DNA of 60,000 nucleotides from Phoronis australis (taxonomy: Eukaryota; Phoronida; Phoronidae), in contig NMRA01000168.1 in assembly GCA_002633005.1 (NCBI GenBank), positions 67,129 through 127,128 on the forward strand, read 5' to 3'. Below, piece by piece: positions 57,675-60,000 of this stretch (its first letter is position 1; every line of letters begins with the position of its first letter). The notes under the pieces were generated by a model. That model ran no database searches, was not told where the DNA came from, and was given only the letters and a program-made list of their open reading frames with translations. Position numbers and translations under genes: made by a program.

Positions 57675-57954
57675 ATTACAACAGACATTAACGTCGTCCC
57701 AACACTTAACGCAGCCTTTCACTGTTGAGCTGTTTAGACCTACTCAGGCATGTAATGATTTAACATTAAGATTACACTATGTTAAAACATATATTATATA
57801 ACAAAAGACACATTACATTAATGCAAAAGTTCAAATCCGGTTGCTATTAAATACATCATGTAGTCCTTTCCTCACATCTGTTACATCAAATCCTCAAAAG
57901 GTATTAACATATTCCAATGTTCAGTCTTTCATTTCTCTAGCACAATGCATCAAC

Positions 57955-58003
57955 TTAATCCATTCTTGCCTTTAGTGTTCTTGTTGTCACCTTGTCTTTT
58001 TCT
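57955..58003 (-). CDS. PSMB3: Proteasome subunit beta type-3, last coding exon
   Basis: On the minus strand a TGTGTTACAG acceptor is followed by A-GAA..., encoding EKDKVTTRTLKARMD and TAA (57957-57955). This is the invariant C-terminus of PSMB3 (beta-3), a non-catalytic subunit of the 20S proteasome core. The single leading base completes an Ile codon with the two bases left by the upstream exon. The recognition is essentially unambiguous despite the exon being only 49 bases. Confidence 0.95.
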
Positions 58004-58472
58004 CTGTAACACAGAAACAACAAAAACTTTGTCATCTTGGACAACACAGAAACACCTTAGCATCAGAGACAATTTTTCCCTAGATCCAGGAAGATTGTTT
58101 ACAGAGTACTACTTGCAAACAGTCCCTACTGAATGCAGATTGAGATACCTATTTTAAAGCAGAGGGGCAATCCTACAGGTATCTCTTTTATGATAAGTAT
58201 CTTTTTTACTTAAGTATTTACAATACAACACTGCAGGTCTCAAAATGCATTTAACAAGTTTACAGTGCAATTTACTGAGAACGAGAGTGCTCAAAGCAAA
58301 TACTTGATGGAGTTTTAAGAATTCAAGAGTGAACGTGTTTGCCAAATTGTCCACATTTACAGACCCCAACCACACATCTTGCACATGAAAGTTGGCATAT
58401 CAAACATCTCAGTTTAGATCCATTGCCTAAAAGCCTATTTTGTACCATCCTCTTTCAATGACCAATACATAC

Positions 58473-58567
58473 ATGATGTGTACCACAGCTCCCCAACCAG
58501 ACATGGCATCTCTGTCGACGGCATTCAGCAGGGCTTGACTGACGCATTCAAACAAGTCGTCTGGATT
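58473..58567 (-). CDS. PSMB3: Proteasome subunit beta type-3, penultimate exon
   Basis: Between the acceptor GGTATTTCCAG and a consensus donor GTATGT, 95 bases encode [20 protein letters not shown] followed by [11 protein letters not shown]. This is the conserved helix and strand near the C-terminus of PSMB3 ([20 protein letters not shown]). Phase 0 in, phase 2 out, fitting the last exon. Trp replaces the usual Met in SGMG. Earlier exons (N-terminal AADRRFG region and others) were not found up to 60000 and probably lie outside. Confidence 0.95.
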
Positions 58568-60000
58568 CTGGAAATACCAAGCAATTTGGCCTCGATGTCA
58601 TTTAGTAGCTTTTGCACACTTTTACACTGGAAGTAGTACTCACCAGCACTTTATCAAGGAGCAATGACTGATATGTACATGTACACAAGAAATGCTGCAA
58701 ATCAACAAAACGATCCTTAGTCTGGGTTAACTCTCACCTTTCATGTTTATTTTCAGGGATGCAACATTCATACATTAGTAAGATACTATTTCTTTAGTTT
58801 TCATTCATACCCTTAATGTTTGCATTAATGAATTATTTATGTGCCAAATGTGTAATTTAATTGGAAAAACTTCAGTTGACTTCAATAACCTAGCAAATCT
58901 CCATAAGCCATTTAAGCCCTTTAACATCTAATAGTTTTTGCAGTGTTGAACACCGCTGTTGCTTTAATAGTGCTCAGGTCAATATCCAAATTTTGTCACA
59001 GAGAATATTATCTTAGATATTTGATTTTTCCTTCAAATCATGGAGATATCGGGTGTCACATGCGCGCATCCAGGAGGGGCTCGGGGGGGGGGGGGNGGGT
59101 CATTTGGTCCGCTTCCAAGAAAATGAGACAATAGTCCACTGAACAAGCTCGAACACGCCATTCACAGTGGTGCCTCCATTTTTTTTAGTCCGCCCGCTTT
59201 TTTGTTACCAAAAGGTCAACGTCAGGAATTTAGCCCCCCACATTGAAGGCTGAGTGCGCGCATGTGTCACCAAAATAAGGACTTGGGACGTCATTGTGAA
59301 GAGAGACTGCTGGCTGACATCTATGTTTTTGAGGGTACCAAAAATAAAAAAACTGATACACAGTTCCAAGCACAGACTCCTGCAGGGATTCTTTTCAGAA
59401 ATTTGTGTTCACCGTAAACAAAATTAACGCAGAGCAATTATATGCACGCACGGCGTGCACAGCATACAGCAAAGATACAAGAGATAATAGTTATTTTAAA
59501 CATTCCCACTAAAAGCAGCAATGCTAGTAAACTTAATAATAACCTTATAAGGAGTGCAAAGCACGTAAGAAATGATATACTCGATAGGAAAATACCTGTC
59601 ACCTTGCATCACGATTCTTCAATACAAGACGTTTGGAGGATAGGGAGGGAGGGAAGACGACAAAGGACACAAAAAATCACAAGAGCAAACCAGAGCGTTG
59701 AAATGCACCCACAAATGCACAGCAAATGGTGTGCTTCTAGGGCTGTTTATTTGTATCATAAAAAGTGGCCACTAGATAGCGCAAAATACGTTGCATCCGA
59801 AAAACTGGTATATGACACCAAAGCTATTTACCAATTTTATACAAATCCATCAAGGAACTTCAGGAAAACGGAAAAAATGGGATTGCTACTAGGAGGCTAT
59901 GGGCGTAAAAAAAAAACAAAACTGCCTATAGGAGGCACCACAATAGCCGAGGTCGTCGGAAAATCATCGTCAGCCCTACTCTTCTCTTCACATTAGGAAC
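58568..60000. other. Intron or flank of PSMB3 (minus); one unexplained open frame
   Basis: A G homopolymer with an N lies at 59083-59099. A plus-strand frame of 184 codons from ATG 59442 to 59996 is open, basic and contains no known domain; it is antisense to PSMB3 and has no splice or homology support. No upstream PSMB3 exon was recognised. Confidence 0.35.

Overview
The window is eukaryotic animal genomic DNA. It is AT-rich, with short exons, long introns, GT-AG junctions and many decayed transposons. The gene content (a multi-CTLD lectin, a CARD plus DED-like adaptor, PSMB3) and the mix of tRNA-derived SINEs, CR1/L2-like LINEs, hAT-like MITEs and a THAP-bearing TTAA transposon fit an invertebrate deuterostome. 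My best guess is amphioxus (Branchiostoma), but this is inference. Near-identical blocks on both sides of three single N gaps suggest an assembly of a highly polymorphic diploid.

From about 3.6 to 38.4 kb on the + strand lies a C-type lectin gene spread over about 35 kb. CTLD1 exons are at 3666-3814 and 20354-20479, and no middle exon was found. CTLD2 exons are at 25207-25361, 25671-25776 and 33046-33168. A short linker exon (33264-33308) and two possible 3' exons with a Cys-rich, PAN/apple-like end (38001-38116, 38189-38440) follow in compatible phase. CTLD2 keeps EPN and WND calcium/sugar motifs; CTLD1 has lost them. The introns hold most of the mobile DNA: two head-to-head copies of a 2.4 kb element that share an 8-bp target repeat (4.07-8.93 kb), a 1.6 kb TTAA-flanked element with a THAP domain (29.17-30.79 kb), a LINE (31.5-32.6 kb, minus), MITEs and minisatellites.

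From 38.7 to 45.5 kb is a repeat-rich intergenic zone: a tRNA-headed SINE with a hammerhead-like motif in inverted copies, a CA microsatellite, and a decayed + strand LINE with nested MITEs.

From 45.55 to 54.24 kb is a seven-exon + strand gene assembled here by phase-consistent splicing. It encodes 401 residues: an N-terminal CARD, a DED-like death fold split over two exons, and a low-complexity tail. Its upstream region has a perfect kappaB-type decamer and a CRE-like octamer within 60 bp of the ATG. Its introns contain a gag remnant, a SINE and a hAT-like MITE.

From 57.95 to 58.57 kb, on the minus strand, are the last two exons of the proteasome subunit gene PSMB3, convergent with the CARD gene; its 5' exons lie beyond the window or were not found. 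A LINE 3' tail sits between these two genes.
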